Source: Desmodus rotundus (Eukaryota; Chordata; Mammalia; Chiroptera; Phyllostomidae). From it: a DNA stretch of 64,000 bases. The DNA lies in NCBI RefSeq assembly GCF_022682495.2, contig NC_071389.1, positions 15,202,964 to 15,266,963 on the forward strand, in the 5' to 3' direction. Below the pieces are notes generated by a model. The model was not told the DNA's origin, made no database searches, and saw nothing but the letters and a program-made list of their open reading frames with translations. A program made the translations under genes and the position numbers. Positions 11,991 to 24,099 of this stretch are shown piece after piece; the stretch's first letter is position 1, and each line of letters begins with the position of its first letter.

Positions 11991-12169
11991 TGTCAGCTAC
12001 GATCATTCCTTTGTAAAGCAGGACCTTCCTCCCAGCTTAACTTCAAGAGTGGCCTGGTGAACCAGCGGCTGCCAGTCTGGTGCCGCTGCTGAATTCCAGG
12101 CTGTGCACCTGCCCCTTCTGTAAGCCGAGAACAAGGTAGGGACTCTCCCACACGCTCCCACACTTGTCC

Positions 12170-12350
12170 TTTGCCACAGCCCTTACTGCATCTCAGAGGT
12201 CACTGCCCCAGTGTGATTATTTAAGCCAGGGCTCCCTCTCCCATGGCACTGCAAGCTTCATCCAGGCAGGGGCCAGGCCAGTTTCTGCTTCCGTCCACCT
12301 GACACCGGGCCTAACACGCTCTCAGTAAATATTTATGGAAGGAAGAAAAT
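12170..12350 (+). repeat. L2 3' end
   Basis: 'actgcaagcttcatccaggcaggg', then 'ctaacacgctctcagtaaatatttatggaaggaa', the standard L2 3' ending. Confidence 0.7.
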
Positions 12351-12639
12351 GAGCAAGATGAAGAGATGCAGTGAGGGCAAGAGGAAGGAGTCACCAGCAT
12401 TGGCCGGAACAGCCCTCCCAAGATAAATATTATTTCCAAACAAACTTCCAATCCTAAACCCAGAGTCTTCCAGTGCAGTGATGGGAAGCATAAGGGAGGA
12501 TAGAAGATTTAATTATAACAGGGGGAATGACCCACAAATTGGTACCATATTGCTCTCTATTTAGGCTTTCCAGGCTTCGGCAGCATGAGTGGTACCGAAG
12601 CCCAGAACCTGAGATAGCCGACACGCGCTCCTCTGAGCA

Positions 12640-12935
12640 CTGCCAGGCCCGTACTCACACCGCTTACTCCTCGCAGCCCTCTGAGGCAGGTACTGCTACT
12701 GTTCCCATTTTATAAACGAGAGCACTGAGGCCCGGAGGGTTTCGATTACTTGCCCGAGGCCACACAGCTACCTGGCAGAGCCAGGTTTGGACTCACATAG
12801 TTTTTTAAAGATTTTATTTATTTATTTTTAGAGAGACGGGAAGGCAGGGAAAAAGCGAGGAGGATTCACATAGTTTGATTCTGGAACCTGTGCCCTTAAC
12901 TAACACACAATTCTTCCAGAAGATGGGGCAACGTT
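12640..12935 (+). repeat. MIR SINE split by a VES tail fragment
   Basis: MIR wording 'cagccctctgaggcaggtac', 'tttataaacgagagcactgaggcc', 'ttgcccgaggccacacagct'. It is interrupted at 12804-12864 and resumes 'gattctggaacctgtgccctta'. Confidence 0.85.
12804..12864 (-). mobile_element. 5'-truncated VES SINE (tail only) in MIR
   Basis: Only the C/T-rich part and A-rich tail of a VES SINE, minus orientation. The 11-bp target-site duplication TCACATAGTTT lies at 12793-12803 and 12865-12875, so this was a true, severely 5'-truncated retrotransposition. Confidence 0.85.
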
Positions 12936-13084
12936 TAGGGAATTAATGAGTTGCCTTTCTTTTCTGACGCTATGGAGCTTGGGAGCCCGTCACAAGAAAA
13001 ACCCAAACAACCATGCTGGTATGAAAAGGCTGGCAGATCCCGCACAGACGCTGGCATTCATTCAGGAAGTGATTGTGGAGCACC

Positions 13085-13200
13085 TAACCCTCTGTTTCCT
13101 CATCTGTAAAGTAGGAATAATAGCGATAGGGTGGGCCTGGCAGGATAAGGCACTTGGAACATGGCCCTCCCGGCGTTATTTGTGATATAAAATGCTAGTT
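13085..13200 (-). repeat. MIR SINE
   Basis: 'ctgtttcctcatctgtaaagtaggaataatagcgat' read in reverse MIR orientation. A CA-rich run follows at 13206-13226. Confidence 0.75.
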
Positions 13201-13229
13201 GAATTAAATACATACACACACAAACGCAT

Positions 13230-13690
13230 GCACGCAAAACTAGTGGCATGTGAGGAAGGCCGGTGAATTGTGTTCATGTTCGTTTTCCATGTCGATATCC
13301 TGGCGGTGATACTGTTGCTACAGTTGAGCCAGATGTGCCCCTGGGCAGAAACTGAGTGACGGCTTTGTGGAATCTTTCTGTAGTACTTCCTACAAATGCA
13401 CGTGAGTCTACAGTTAGGTCAAAATAAAAACTTTAAAGATAAAGCTCTCGGATCTTCCACGAGAAGTTGATCTGTCGTGCAGGCATTATTTAGGACTTTT
13501 AACTCCACTAATATCCACACATCAACGCTGTTATGAGTATCTATATGAGTTGATGGATATTAACTGAACTTATTGAGGTAATCATTTTGCAATACATGTA
13601 AGTCAGGTCCCTACCCTGTACACCTGAAACTTACGTAGGGCTGTGTGTCGATTCTGGTTCGATCAAACTGAAAGGGAAACCGTGCTGGTG
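13230..13690 (+). repeat. L1 3' ends
   Basis: 13250-13440: 'ggcggtgatactgttgctacagtt', 'ccctgggcagaaactgagtgacgg', 'gtgagtctacagttaggtcaaaataaaa'. 13560-13690: 'cattttgcaatacatgtaagtcagg', 'ctgtacacctgaaacttacg'. Both are L1-type 3' UTR ends. Confidence 0.65.
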
Positions 13691-15194
13691 TAAACGTCTA
13701 GCTTGCGTGGAACCGGTAGTGACGACAGCACCCTGATGAGGCGCCTGCTCTGCACGCTCATCTCCAGGCCTCACGAGAGCTGCAAGACGATATCTTCAAT
13801 CTCTAAACTCAGAGGGGAGCTAAACTTTGTTCAGAACATGGGAGAAATCATGGTCTGGCTTTGTGTCTGCTAAAAGGGTGCCGTCCAGTAGCCACGGCAG
13901 CTGAGCGCCTGGGGACCGTGGTGTGCCACTGTGTCCCTCTGTACCCCCACTCTTTCAAAAAAAAAAAAAAAAAACCATGGCTGCGATTGATAAGGAAGAT
14001 GATGGGGCTGGTGGGGTTAGTGCTGTCAAGATAATGGTGACTCCCGGAAAAAGTCTCCAAAAGGAAGAAACAAAAGCTTGCGGTGCTGGTGGTGGAAGAG
14101 CCGAGAGAAGCATGGCTTTCGTGCGGTGTAATGACGCAATTTGCCAAAAGGCAGCAGTGTTCTGTACCTGAAGGTAACCCTTCCTCCTGATCCCATAAGA
14201 AGGACAAGGTGACTGGTCGCTTGCTTTATAAAAGCGGCTTCCGGGCCAGTCATTGGAACACTATCGTCATACTAGATCCGCCCAGGTCGTGTGGTCCTCT
14301 TCAAGCGCTATACCCAAATCAGGATTCGCAACGACACTGAAACATCAGGAATAGACTCAGTCCTGTTCAGCCTGGGACACCCTTACTGGGCCTGGAAAGG
14401 GAATTTATACCTTTTAGAAATATTTAGAACCTCTAATTTTCTAAATTCTATTTAGAATATGATACCAAATAATTTGGGCCCCCAAACCATCACTGTAGAA
14501 AACAAAGACTTCTTTATGTCACCGCCATCCCTTAGCAGTTATGCAAGAAAGAGGTGGATGACGGAGGAGACATCACTAATGTCTGCAGATGCCAGGAGCT
14601 CCCAAAAGCATGACACAAACTCAGTACAAAGTGGGAGCTTGGTTCCTGGGCGCCGAGTCACCAGCAGAAGCGTGAGGCCTCAGTTGTCCGGACCCGGACC
14701 CCCCGCAGCACTGCAGTGGGGCGGGCAGCTTCCTTGCTGGTTCTAGGGGAGGTTTTCCCCCCAGTCTGTGGCATGAAAGCAGCATAAGGGTGAGTCATTT
14801 TCACGAACCGCAGTTCAGGACTACTGAAGGAATGTGCCATGTGTGGAAAGGTCTGGATGGGAACATTATAAATTTTTAAGCACAAGTGAGATCAACCCAT
14901 CATAATCTCTTGGCATAAAATGTGATCAGCTGCCCACCCTTCCCTCTGCATGCCGAGCTCACTGGCAGAAGGAAGCGGGACCTCAGGCCCTCACCGCACT
15001 TCCGGAAGGCGGTAGAATACGCCATCTAATGAGACCATGACATGAGGAAGATATATGAACACGTTCTTCAGCCAGAGGACAAATTCCAGCTGATTCTCCG
15101 TCTCTCACCTTCCTAAAAGCAAAACAATAATTGTCTTCATCCCTCACCACTTACAAGGAGGCAGAGAAGCCTGGGGGCTGAGCACAGGGGTCAG
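13691..15194. other. No gene seen
   Basis: Intergenic. A17-18 run at 13958-13975, followed by an in-frame ATG in a short open frame (13978-14171) of no recognisable family. No other signal. Confidence 0.5.
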
Positions 15195-15350
15195 GAGCAC
15201 GTGTTCTGGCCTCACATGACCCTGAGCAAGTTACCTGTGCCTCAGCTTCCTCAAGCGTAAAACACAGAATCATTTTTCCCTCGCTCCCTGGGGTGTTGCG
15301 AGGATTTAGTGCAATTACCCAGGTTTAGGGTTCTTAGTGGGGGTGCCTGG
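15195..15350 (-). repeat. MIR SINE
   Basis: 'tgaccctgagcaagttacctgtgcctcagcttcctc' in reverse MIR orientation. Confidence 0.75.
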
Positions 15351-15379
15351 TACATGGGTCCGCAAGGATTTGTTTGCAG

Positions 15380-15560
15380 CATACCCATTGTTCCAGGATG
15401 CATGCTAAGTCTTGCCTTCACTACTCCATTAAACCCTCCTAACATAGCATCAGGTTGTTCTATCCCCCTGCCCCACCCATTTTACAGAAGAGGAGACTGA
15501 GGCCCAGGGAAGTAAAGTGGCTTTGGCGTGGCCCCACAGCCTCAAAGCCTGGTGGGCCCC
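15380..15560 (+). repeat. MIR SINE
   Basis: 'accctcctaacatagcatc', 'cccattttacagaagaggagactgaggcccaggga' (quoted in parts). Confidence 0.75.
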
Positions 15561-15776
15561 TCAGAGTCACCCTGTCTGCGTGGTGCCTTCCCACCGTTCT
15601 CAGGCCCTCACCTACCTACCGGCCTTCCCAGAGCTCCCTCCCATTCCTCCACCTCTCTCCTGTCACAGGCGGTACCTGTTCTCCTGAGACCCAGTCCCAT
15701 TTATCGTAACACAAACGCAGCGCTGTCAGCTGCAGCTTCCAGGCCAGAGCACTGCACAAGGAATCTTCGTGTGGGC

Positions 15777-15862
15777 AGGGCTCCCCCAGCCCCCCAGCCT
15801 CCCAGCCCCCCAGCCCCGCAGCCCCGCAGCCCCACAGCCCCACAGCCCCACAGCCCTGCCCC
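15777..15862. repeat. 8-bp tandem repeat, G-quadruplex type on the minus strand
   Basis: About ten copies of CCCC(A/G)CAG and variants in a row. On the minus strand this gives many runs of four or more G separated by 4-nt loops (CTGT/CTGC), which meets the usual intramolecular G4 pattern several times over. Confidence 0.9.
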
Positions 15863-16179
15863 CTGGTCCCTGGCCACTGCTCCAGCCCAGGCCCAGTTCT
15901 GCATCTCTGCCCCCAGATGCTGCTCTGCTGTGCATCTTCTCTCCCGTAACCCAGCCACTAATTACTGCCCCAGCGACCATGCTGCCAGCGTATTCAGAAC
16001 TACCCAGCAACTAAAAAGCTCTCTCTCTCAGTCAGCCTCTTTGGGCCACTCGGCCGCATGGGAGAGCTGTGTTCCCTCCCTAGTCAGCTTCCCTTACACA
16101 GGCAGACCCAGGCATGGAAGCTCTCACCATCGCCGCCCACGCTGTCAAAGATGCTTCAGGAAGACAGGAAGGGGGGCAG

Positions 16180-16380
16180 TGCTGGTGAGTGTGTGACTGA
16201 GTGTGAGTATGTGCATGGGTGTGTGTAAGTAAATGTGAGCATATGTAAGTGTGTGAGAGCATTGTATGTGTGAGCATATTTGAATGTGTGTGAATGAGTG
16301 CGTGAGTGAACATGTGTGAGCAAGTGTGAATGTGTGTGAGTGTGTGAGGGAATGAATGTGAGCACACATGAGTGCGTGGT
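16180..16380 (+). repeat. Degenerate TG-rich tract
   Basis: 200 bp made almost only of TGTG/TGAG/AATG steps with no fixed period: an aged (TG)n-derived satellite. The 100-166-codon frames on the minus strand across it (H/T/S/L-rich) come from this composition. Confidence 0.85.
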
Positions 16381-16744
16381 GTAGTCGTGTTTCCCAGGGC
16401 CTCCTGGTGCCGTGCTCAGAGGATACGAGCTGAGGGACACGGTGGGGACAGGCAAGGGGCTCTGCTCCTACTTCCTGGTCCTGGAAGGGTTCACCTGAGA
16501 GACGCCAGACCTGAAAGCACCTGCTCTCCCACCTGAGCTGGCAGATAGAGAAACGAAGAAGGTGTGCAGGCCCACACCCCAGCCTCTCTCCCCTCCCCAC
16601 ACCCAGCACTCTGAGAGCACCCTGCAGCCGGCACGGTCTGCACACTCTGAGCTGACCCCTGTCCCAGGAAGGTGGCTGCTTTGCTCTGCACGGTGGAGAG
16701 AGTCACTCACGCCTCCCTGGGACACAGTTTGCCCTTGGTAATAG

Positions 16745-16885
16745 CCAACAGCTGCCTGGGCGCTCACTGGGTACTGCAGACTGTTATCCTCATGACGACC
16801 CCCTGGGGGGGTGCTGAGAGAGAAGCGTCCCCGTTTTACAGATGAAGAAGCTGAGGATGAGGAAGATTAAGCAACTAAACTTGTC
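16745..16885 (+). repeat. MIR SINE
   Basis: 'ggcgctcactgggtactgca', 'ttatcctcatgacgaccccct', 'ccgttttacagatgaagaagctgagg'. Confidence 0.7.
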
Positions 16886-18799
16886 CGCGCATCTGTGATT
16901 GTTTCCTTAAGATGAGATCATGGACACGCCATCCTGGGCTGAAGGACAGACAGAATGAAAGCTTCTCATACGTCTCACCCAGGGTCCTCCAGAACCCCGG
17001 TGGCCCTGTCACTCCGACCAGCCAATTTCCCCTTTGGCTTGACAATCTCAGTCCCACCTTTCTGAGGGCCTGACCTGCAATCCCAAAGTCAGTCCCTTCT
17101 TTCACCAATTCTGCCAGAGGCCTCACAGGTCCCAAGAGACGTTCTGGTGATCAGCTGAGGTGTACCGAGGCTCCCCAGGTGGCAGGCAGGTTACCCCTCC
17201 CCCCTTGTATGCACACACATGTGGGAGGTGTACCCCAGCCTGTACACACAGGCACATATGTGGTAAAATACTTCCATTGAGTCTGTTCAATAGGTGAGGG
17301 GCTGGGGCTCTTTCCAGAGCACTTCCAACCCAGTTCAGAAAGCCAAAGTGAAACCCAAGTCAGCGGGCGCTCACACGGACACCCACCCTCCTTGAGAGAG
17401 TGGGGCTCGGGGTGCCGAGGGATGGGATGGCGGGGGAGTTGATCCAGCAAGAGAGGTCTCGCCAGGTGGGAGCTGCTAGTTTCAAACACGGCTACTTTAC
17501 AAAATAACTCATCACATTGGGAAACAAAGCAAGATGCTGCCTCATTCCCATCTCAGCCCCTCCCAGAGAGCCTTTCAAGCCAGAGCCGCTCTGCAAAACA
17601 TTCTCCAAACTCACGGGCCCCGCAGAGTCCAGTTTTGCTTGCGCAAGTTCCCCTGACCCTGTGAACGCTCTCTAAAATTGTTCCCCCTTTCCTTCCGCCC
17701 GTTTGCCAGGATATCCCCAACCTCTTCCCACATCATCTGGCAAAAGAAAGGCTCAAACATTTGCCACCTACAGCAAAGAACCAGAACTTGGGTTTGAACT
17801 TGGTATGAGAGAAAGCAAAGAGGGCTTAGCAGAGTCCTCAGCCCTCGCCCTCCACAGCCCCCAGTGTGGTTTTTATTAGCCAGCTTCTGTTTTCTCGTAG
17901 ACACCCTACCTGGGACCCGTTTCCCGTCTACAGCCCAGGGTGTGCTCTGCCTGGCTCTACACCCACCCACGTCCCAGGCTCCAGAGCAAACACAGAGCCA
18001 ACGGCCGGCCGAAGCAGACGCTTTGATTTACAGTCAAGCGTAAGAGCCACAAATTCTATTTTATTTCTCCAGAAACACATGAAAAACTTGGCTCTTTCAT
18101 TTGCTGACACAAATCTTTTTCTTTTTGTCCCGTCATTCCTCCCGCCCCAGCGCTCTTCCTCACCTCCCACCTCCGCCCATCACCAGCCCATAAATGAAAA
18201 GCTACAGTTGTAGAGACTGGGAGGCTGGACGAACTGACTCATCTTGCAAACAATTTCCCTTCTGAATCTGCACCTCTTCTCGAGCACACATCTGTTATCA
18301 GGCGTCAAGGGCAGGAGGAGGCGTTCCCTGGCCCCTGGCTTGTGTCTGCTGGGCACCCAAAGGGACCGCCCACTGCGAGGTTCGGCAGACGGGAGAACCT
18401 GGGCCCCTGCATCCATCCTGAGGGGACAGAGGGCCCCTCTGCAAGATGATGTCTAAAACTGTCTGGTACAGGGCCCCGTCTGCTTACATGTGGCAAGACG
18501 CCATATGTGGCCACGGGTGGGGAGTCACCAAAGTCCCCGTTTCTTTAGGTCTGAATGCAAGAGCAACTCAAAGCCAATGCCGGCATCCACCGATGGTTTC
18601 AGCTCGTGACGCTGGAGGCCTCTAGAGTCACAACACCATCACAGCTTCGGTTCCGGGGAAGGAGCAGCTCGTCTGCCAGCCATCCTCGCTCAGCCTGGGG
18701 GGGAGCATTTGTCTCCTCACCGCTGCACCCCAGCACCTCACCGAAGGCCTGAGTGAGGAACTAAGTCATCACAGAACTCATGTCCCTCGTGCCATTCAG
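16886..18799. other. No gene seen
   Basis: GC-rich intergenic sequence, few repeats. No exon or domain recognised in any frame. Confidence 0.5.
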
Positions 18800-18960
18800 T
18801 CCAGGCGGCAGCCCCACGAGTCCCCATTTGAAGATGAGGAAACTGAGTCTCGGTGAGGTCAGGCTACTTGTCCAGCGATCAGCCTCTGTGTGGTGGAGCC
18901 CAGAGTAGAAACCGGGCAAGTCGATGCCCAAGCCTGAGCTTCTAAACACCGTGCCTGGGA
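18800..18960 (+). repeat. MIR SINE
   Basis: 'cccatttgaagatgaggaaactgagtc' and 'agcctgagcttctaaacacc'. Confidence 0.7.
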
Positions 18961-19109
18961 ATGAAATAGTAGACACTCGATATTGGTGCAGTGGATTTTT
19001 TTCACTTCCCTGGGTGATTCTGACAAGAAGCTGGGTCTGGAGATACCCGTCCCAAATGGCAAATGCTCTCCCCGACAGAAGCTCATCCCCTGCTGATTTC
19101 GGATAAATA

Positions 19110-19305
19110 GCCATCACATGTGGAAAGCTGACTCGGGGCAGGCACCGCCCGGCACTTTACATGAATAGACTCACTGAATCCTGTCTTTCAGCCCCGTGCG
19201 ATAGAAATTGTTCCGTTAGACAGACAAGGAAACTGAGGCACAGAGTGATTAGGTAGCACAGCCAGTGGGAGGCAGGGCTGGGATTTAGAGCCAGGCAGGG
19301 CAGCC
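19110..19305 (+). repeat. MIR SINE
   Basis: 'cactttacatgaatagactc', 'gacagacaaggaaactgaggc', 'ggcagggctgggatttagagcc'. Confidence 0.8.
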
Positions 19306-20109
19306 CCGCCCTCTGCCCTCGGCAGCAACCTTAGCACCGTCCCCTGGCACAGCCCTAGGTGTTGTTCCGGAGGCACTGGCATTGTCAAGCAGGGTGATGT
19401 TTATCTTGACAAGTGGCCCTTTCACAATTGCCATTTCCCCTCCACAGCCCAAAGAGGAAATGAGAAAGGGAGAAAAAGAAAGAGAGCGTCAGAGAGCCTG
19501 ATAGATGTGCTGAGGTGGATCACACCTTGAAACCAAAAATCCATTTTCCTTTGTCCGTATGAACAATGTGTGCGAGAGGCTGGCAGGAAGCAAGGGAGAC
19601 CCACCCTGCCCAGCAGGAGAGCTTGGCACACCTCCGGCCATGGGGGCACCTCCTGCCAGGGACGAGTGGGGGACAGGGAGGAGCGGGTGTTCACAGGGTC
19701 CAGATGGTGAAATCTCTAAGGTGGAAGCAGGCAGCATGACACCCCTGGAGGAAGAGCACCGGAAGGGACCCCAGAATGCCCTGGACAGGCTGGAGAGATC
19801 CTCACACCCCGCAAACTGTAAAGGACCCTGAAAGAGTACCAGGAAAAACATTTCCTAGGTGGCCTCAAATCCCCTGAGAAACTCAGATCAACACGTCTGG
19901 AAAGCAGCCTAAGCCGCCCAGGACACAAGACTCAGGGCCACCTGGGCCCGCGCCCTGGTCAGCCTATGGGAAACGTCTGGGGTTCCTTCCGCACGCGACA
20001 CCTGCCTAGGGGGTGCTGGGGGGCTTCCAGGAATGAGACACACACCTGATGTGTGACACCAAGCAGGTTTCTCCCCCCAGGGCCTGGCAGGCGTGCAGTC
20101 AATGAGTTG
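19306..20109. other. No gene seen
   Basis: Intergenic; nothing recognised. Confidence 0.5.
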
Positions 20110-20355
20110 GCGTAATGATAACAATAATATCAATAAAAAGCTAACATTTATCCACCATTTGCTATGGGCCAGACACAGACACAGATTATCTCATGTGATC
20201 CCCCCAACAACCCAATGTTGTAGATACTCTGTAAAAACCCCCATTTTACAGATGAGAAACTGAGGCCCAGCGTGGTTATATAACATGTCCAAGATCACAC
20301 AGCTTGTAAGTGACCCAGCAGCGATTTGAACCCACCAGCCTGGCTCCCTAAGATG
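20110..20355 (+). repeat. MIR SINE, near full length
   Basis: 'aagctaacatttatccacca', 'tctcatgtgatccccccaac', 'cattttacagatgagaaactgaggc', 'aagatcacacagcttgtaag', 'cgatttgaacccaccagcctggctcc' (in parts). Confidence 0.9.
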
Positions 20356-21562
20356 AATACCAGCAAGGATGGGGATTTGGAGGACTAAGACAGATGCCAG
20401 TCAGCGGGCGTGGGAGACACTGGTATGAAGCAGGTGGAATCTGGGCGGAAAAGAGGCAGTGTCCCACCCCCTGCCCTCCACCTACCCTTCAGGAACGCTA
20501 AGGACCCATCTCCCTGTGGAGGCGGCCCAGGGAGTGAGGTGGGCCCGGGAGTCAGGCTGACACAGAGCCCTGGCTCAGCGCCTGGCCCGAAGTGCAGAGG
20601 GCAGGAAAGCAGTCTGCATGTGGAGAACCCAGCGCCCCCGGAAACGGCTGCTGCCACCGGGCTCCTCACTGATCACACACCTAACGAACGCACGGCCACA
20701 AAGCCTCTGTCTTTCTGAGCCACCACCCGTGGGGGCCCCTTTTGCTGCTTGGGGTGACCCAGTGTCCTCCAATACTCCACCAGTCACCTGCAGCTCCCAG
20801 GGACCGGTTGTAAGTCCTCGGCACCTCCACATCTGCAGCCGGCCCCTGGGAAACGCTGCTGGATTTACGAGCTCCAAGGTCCACACTCACTGGTGAGGGA
20901 GCGGAGGGGTCATGTTGCCCATCGGGGATGTGCTCAGAAGCCATAAACCTTGCTGGTGACAGCTGTCGGACAGTTGGAGGGCCCTTGCCAGTCATTTGCA
21001 CTCTGCTTAATGGCCATGATGACGAGGCAGTCGCTGTTCGAGCATCCCACGCGGGCCACGACCAATGCTTTAAATCTGTCCCGGAGGTCAAGGGAGGAGC
21101 ATCCCGTTTCACCTTTTTGGGGTGCCTGACCCCAGCCCTTTTCTTTTTCTCTCTTGTTCCTTCTCATTTCAGGCTCCGAACACACACGTCGAATTCTGAC
21201 TTGGGACTCAGGGGAGTGACAGCCACTGTCTTTCCCAATCTTTCTTATTGTCTTTGGAACAATAGTTTGCTGTGTTCCAAAGACACAGGCCCATCTCAGC
21301 AGGGCAAAGCCTAAGGAAGGAGGGGGCTGGGGAGCCATCGGAGGTGGCCACAGAGAGCCGGCTGGGGGCAATGGCGACCTGGGGACACCCGGGGGGTGTC
21401 AGCATCCCTCCTCGTGCCCCCACCTCCCCACCAGCCACAGCGTGGCTGGGCCACCACGCCCTTGACTCCCCTCTCCCTGGACTCTGACCTCAAGCCCATA
21501 AACTGCCATCAGAAAGAGCCAGGGCCAGTCCTTCCACTGCCGCAGAAACTGTCAGGGTGTTG
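20356..21562. other. No gene seen
   Basis: GC-rich intergenic sequence with overlapping chance frames on both strands (up to 145 codons). No domain, splice or start support. Confidence 0.5.
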
Positions 21563-21747
21563 GCCCTGGCCGGGGCGGTAGCTCAGTCAGTTAGAGCGCC
21601 GTCCCAGTGCGCCAAGGCTGTGGGCTCCGTCTCCTGTCGGGGCGCCTGCAAGAAGCAACCGACGCTCGCATCGATCAGTGGAGCAACAAAGCGATGTTTC
21701 TCTCCCACTCTTTCTCCAAAAATTAATAAATGTTTGCAAAAATGTTA
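21563..21747 (+). mobile_element. VES SINE (tRNA-derived)
   Basis: Head 'GCCCTGGCCGGGGCGGTAGC' with A-box-like TAGCTCAGTCAG, weak B box, then 'ATGTTTCTCTCCCAC' and an A-rich tail. Belongs to the 'GGTAGCTCAGTTGGTTAGAG' subfamily. Confidence 0.9.
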
Positions 21748-23939
21748 AAGTGTCATGGTCTTAACCAGGGAACACTCTAAAATAACCAAAAGCTTCTGGT
21801 TCTCTTATTGGTTCTAAGACTCTGCGTGTGTGGGTGGCAGAGACGACAGGGACAGAGTGTGAAGGGCTAAAGGGAGTATTATGTGAACCATCCATTGGCA
21901 CTGGAAAGAAAGATCTAGCATCTCTTGGCAGCCTGTGAACACCCTTTAATTAAGTAACAAATTTGGAAGCAGAGAGATGAGCATCAGGAAAGAGCACTCA
22001 CTTTAATGACCCATTCATCGGTGTGGCTCTGCCAGGACGCTTCTGTGCCACCACCGCCAGGACATGCCAGCACGTGGGCACTCGGGCCGGCTGCCGGAGT
22101 GCACGTTCCAGTTTGTTCCGGCTCTCTCTACGCGCTGAAAAAGAGAGAGAGGCAGTGAGACGGTGACGGCAGAGTATCAGCCGTAATTCCATCAAAGGGT
22201 TCTGGTGACATTGCAAACCACCAGACACAGCCAGAGTGGTTTGTCGCCAGGGCCCCAGTGGAATTGACTCAGAAGGCATTGTTGCAGATTTTTCCAAAAT
22301 GAGGCCAAAATCCAGAGGCTGCGTGTGTTCCTTCCTGAGTGCGGCCCTCCGCCGTCGCAAGCCCTGTGTTGCTATTAAGGAGCATGCCCGGCAGCATCGA
22401 TCCCAAGTTCAACTCCGCGCCCTTGCGGTAAGTGAGCGGCCCAGCCACACGCTGTCTGCTCTTCACCACGGATCCAGAGCCCAGCCAAGAGTCCCCGGGG
22501 GCAGGCTGGAAACCAGGAGCAAAGGCTTTAGGATTCTATTCTGTGTCCTCGGCAGACCTGGAGCTCTGGGCCTAATGGCCAAGCTTGGAGCTAGGGGATC
22601 AGCCCCATGGAAGAGCCATCCAAGGGCCAGGGCCAAAGAAGGTGGAAAGAGCTGAGAGGGAGGGAGACCCTGGTTAATGTGAAACTGAAGCTGGGTGCTC
22701 GGGGCCGGACAGGCCTCTGGGAATCTGTGCTTTGGGTGCTGGAACATTTCTAGGATCCAAGAAAAGAGCAAAGTGAGGAAGCGTATGGGCACCAGCAAGC
22801 GTTCTTTGTGTTACTAAGGTGCCTTAGGAGTGACCTGGGAGGTACCTCCCACCTCCACCAGGGATTCCAAACCTCAGTCACTGTTTCCAGAACATTCTCT
22901 CTGTGTGGAGGAATGTGGAGGAATATGTATTTCTGGAGGACTGTGTATTATGGAGTAATAGACATTTCTCTCTGTGTAGGGGGTGTGCTATGGGATGGAC
23001 AAAATCTCTTCTGCTTTGGCCTCTGATCCCCCAAATCTGCTCTTATAAATAGCTCACCAAACAACCTTGGGATGTGTCAAGAGTCAATGAACCTGAAACA
23101 GCAAAGGAGGCTGCCTTCTACATACTCTCGACTTTAAAAATTAAGGCCAACACAGCATTTGGCAAAGGACCGTTCTGTTTTAGCCAAATCCAGAGCTTTG
23201 GAAAAATGTCCTGAGCGAAATGTCACCAAACCCAGAGCAAAGCGGGCAAGGCCCAGCTCTGGTCATTATGGGTTATTTGCAGCTTGTTTCTTTCCAAAGC
23301 AATTATCTTCTAAGCTCTTCTGACCCAGCCTGATTTCTGCAGCTGCTGGGTGTAAGTCCTCGCCTTTGCAACCTGACAGGCTTTACGAGACAGCTCTGGC
23401 AGGCGGCAGGAATGTGAGGGCCACGGCTTTGGTCTGAGGCCCCGAGGACCCTGGCCGCTCTCTGCCTGTTCCAGAGGCAGCCAGAACAGTGCCGCAGGGG
23501 CACCAGGCATACAAGACACAAGTCAGCGGTCTCCCACAGGGCCAACCAGGCTGGCCGAGTGCTGCCCACTGGAAGGGCAAGACCATGTGGTACCCAGGCT
23601 GTGATAGGCAGATGACGAGAGAACAGGAAGATGGAGCCTGGGCCTCGGAGGGGAGCCTCAATGCACAGGCAACGCAGAGAAGACGAGAGAGGCGTGGAGG
23701 TCGGGCGCTTGGGCTTTTTGCAGCCAGCAAATCCAGGTTCAGATCCCAGCCCAGGGCTCATAGGGGCGAGGAGGGGCCAGACTGTGAGCCTCTGAGTCTT
23801 TGCTCCCTAGTCCATGAGCACAGGGCACTTGCACCGCCCACACCGGGCTCTCGTGCCCGTCAATGAGCTACTGCGTGGGAAGTTTCCTCTATGTACATGC
23901 AATGGACTTCTAGTCACTTTTTTATATCCTCTCTGGAGA
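21748..23939. other. No gene seen
   Basis: About 2.2 kb of intergenic sequence without a recognisable repeat or exon. Several frames of 110-150 codons (23303-23866) overlap on both strands and look like composition effects. Confidence 0.5.
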
Positions 23940-24099
23940 TTTTTTTTCTTTTTGTAATCCTCACCCGAGGATATATTTATTGATTTTAGAGAGAGAGGAA
24001 GGGAGAGAGAGAAACATCGGTGTGAACCAGGGATCGAACCCATAACTTTTTGGTGTATGGGATGACACTCCAGCCAACTCAGACACCCGGCCAGGTTCC
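23940..24099 (-). mobile_element. VES SINE
   Basis: Minus copy with B box (complement of GGGATCGAACCC), 'GAGAGAGAGAAACATCGGTG' (reverse of the CGATGTTTCTCTC block) and head end CACCCGGCCAGG. Confidence 0.88.

Noticed and set aside
12946..13185. Possible small ORF with MIR-derived exon
   Set aside because: The open frame runs through a reverse MIR; no splice or start evidence.
13978..14171. Possible processed pseudogene starting with ATG after an A run
   Set aside because: The A run precedes the ATG instead of following a 3' UTR, and the translation matches no protein I recognise.
15528..16196. 222-codon proline-rich frame, plus strand
   Set aside because: Produced by the CCCCACAG tandem repeat and flanking MIR; no domain.
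16080..16645. H/T/S-rich open frames of 95-166 codons, minus strand
   Set aside because: Translation of the degenerate TG-rich tract; no biological family.
21563..21660. tRNA gene signal (A and B boxes)
   Set aside because: Boxes belong to tRNA-derived VES SINEs. No cloverleaf or anticodon arm of a functional tRNA is present. The same holds for all other copies.
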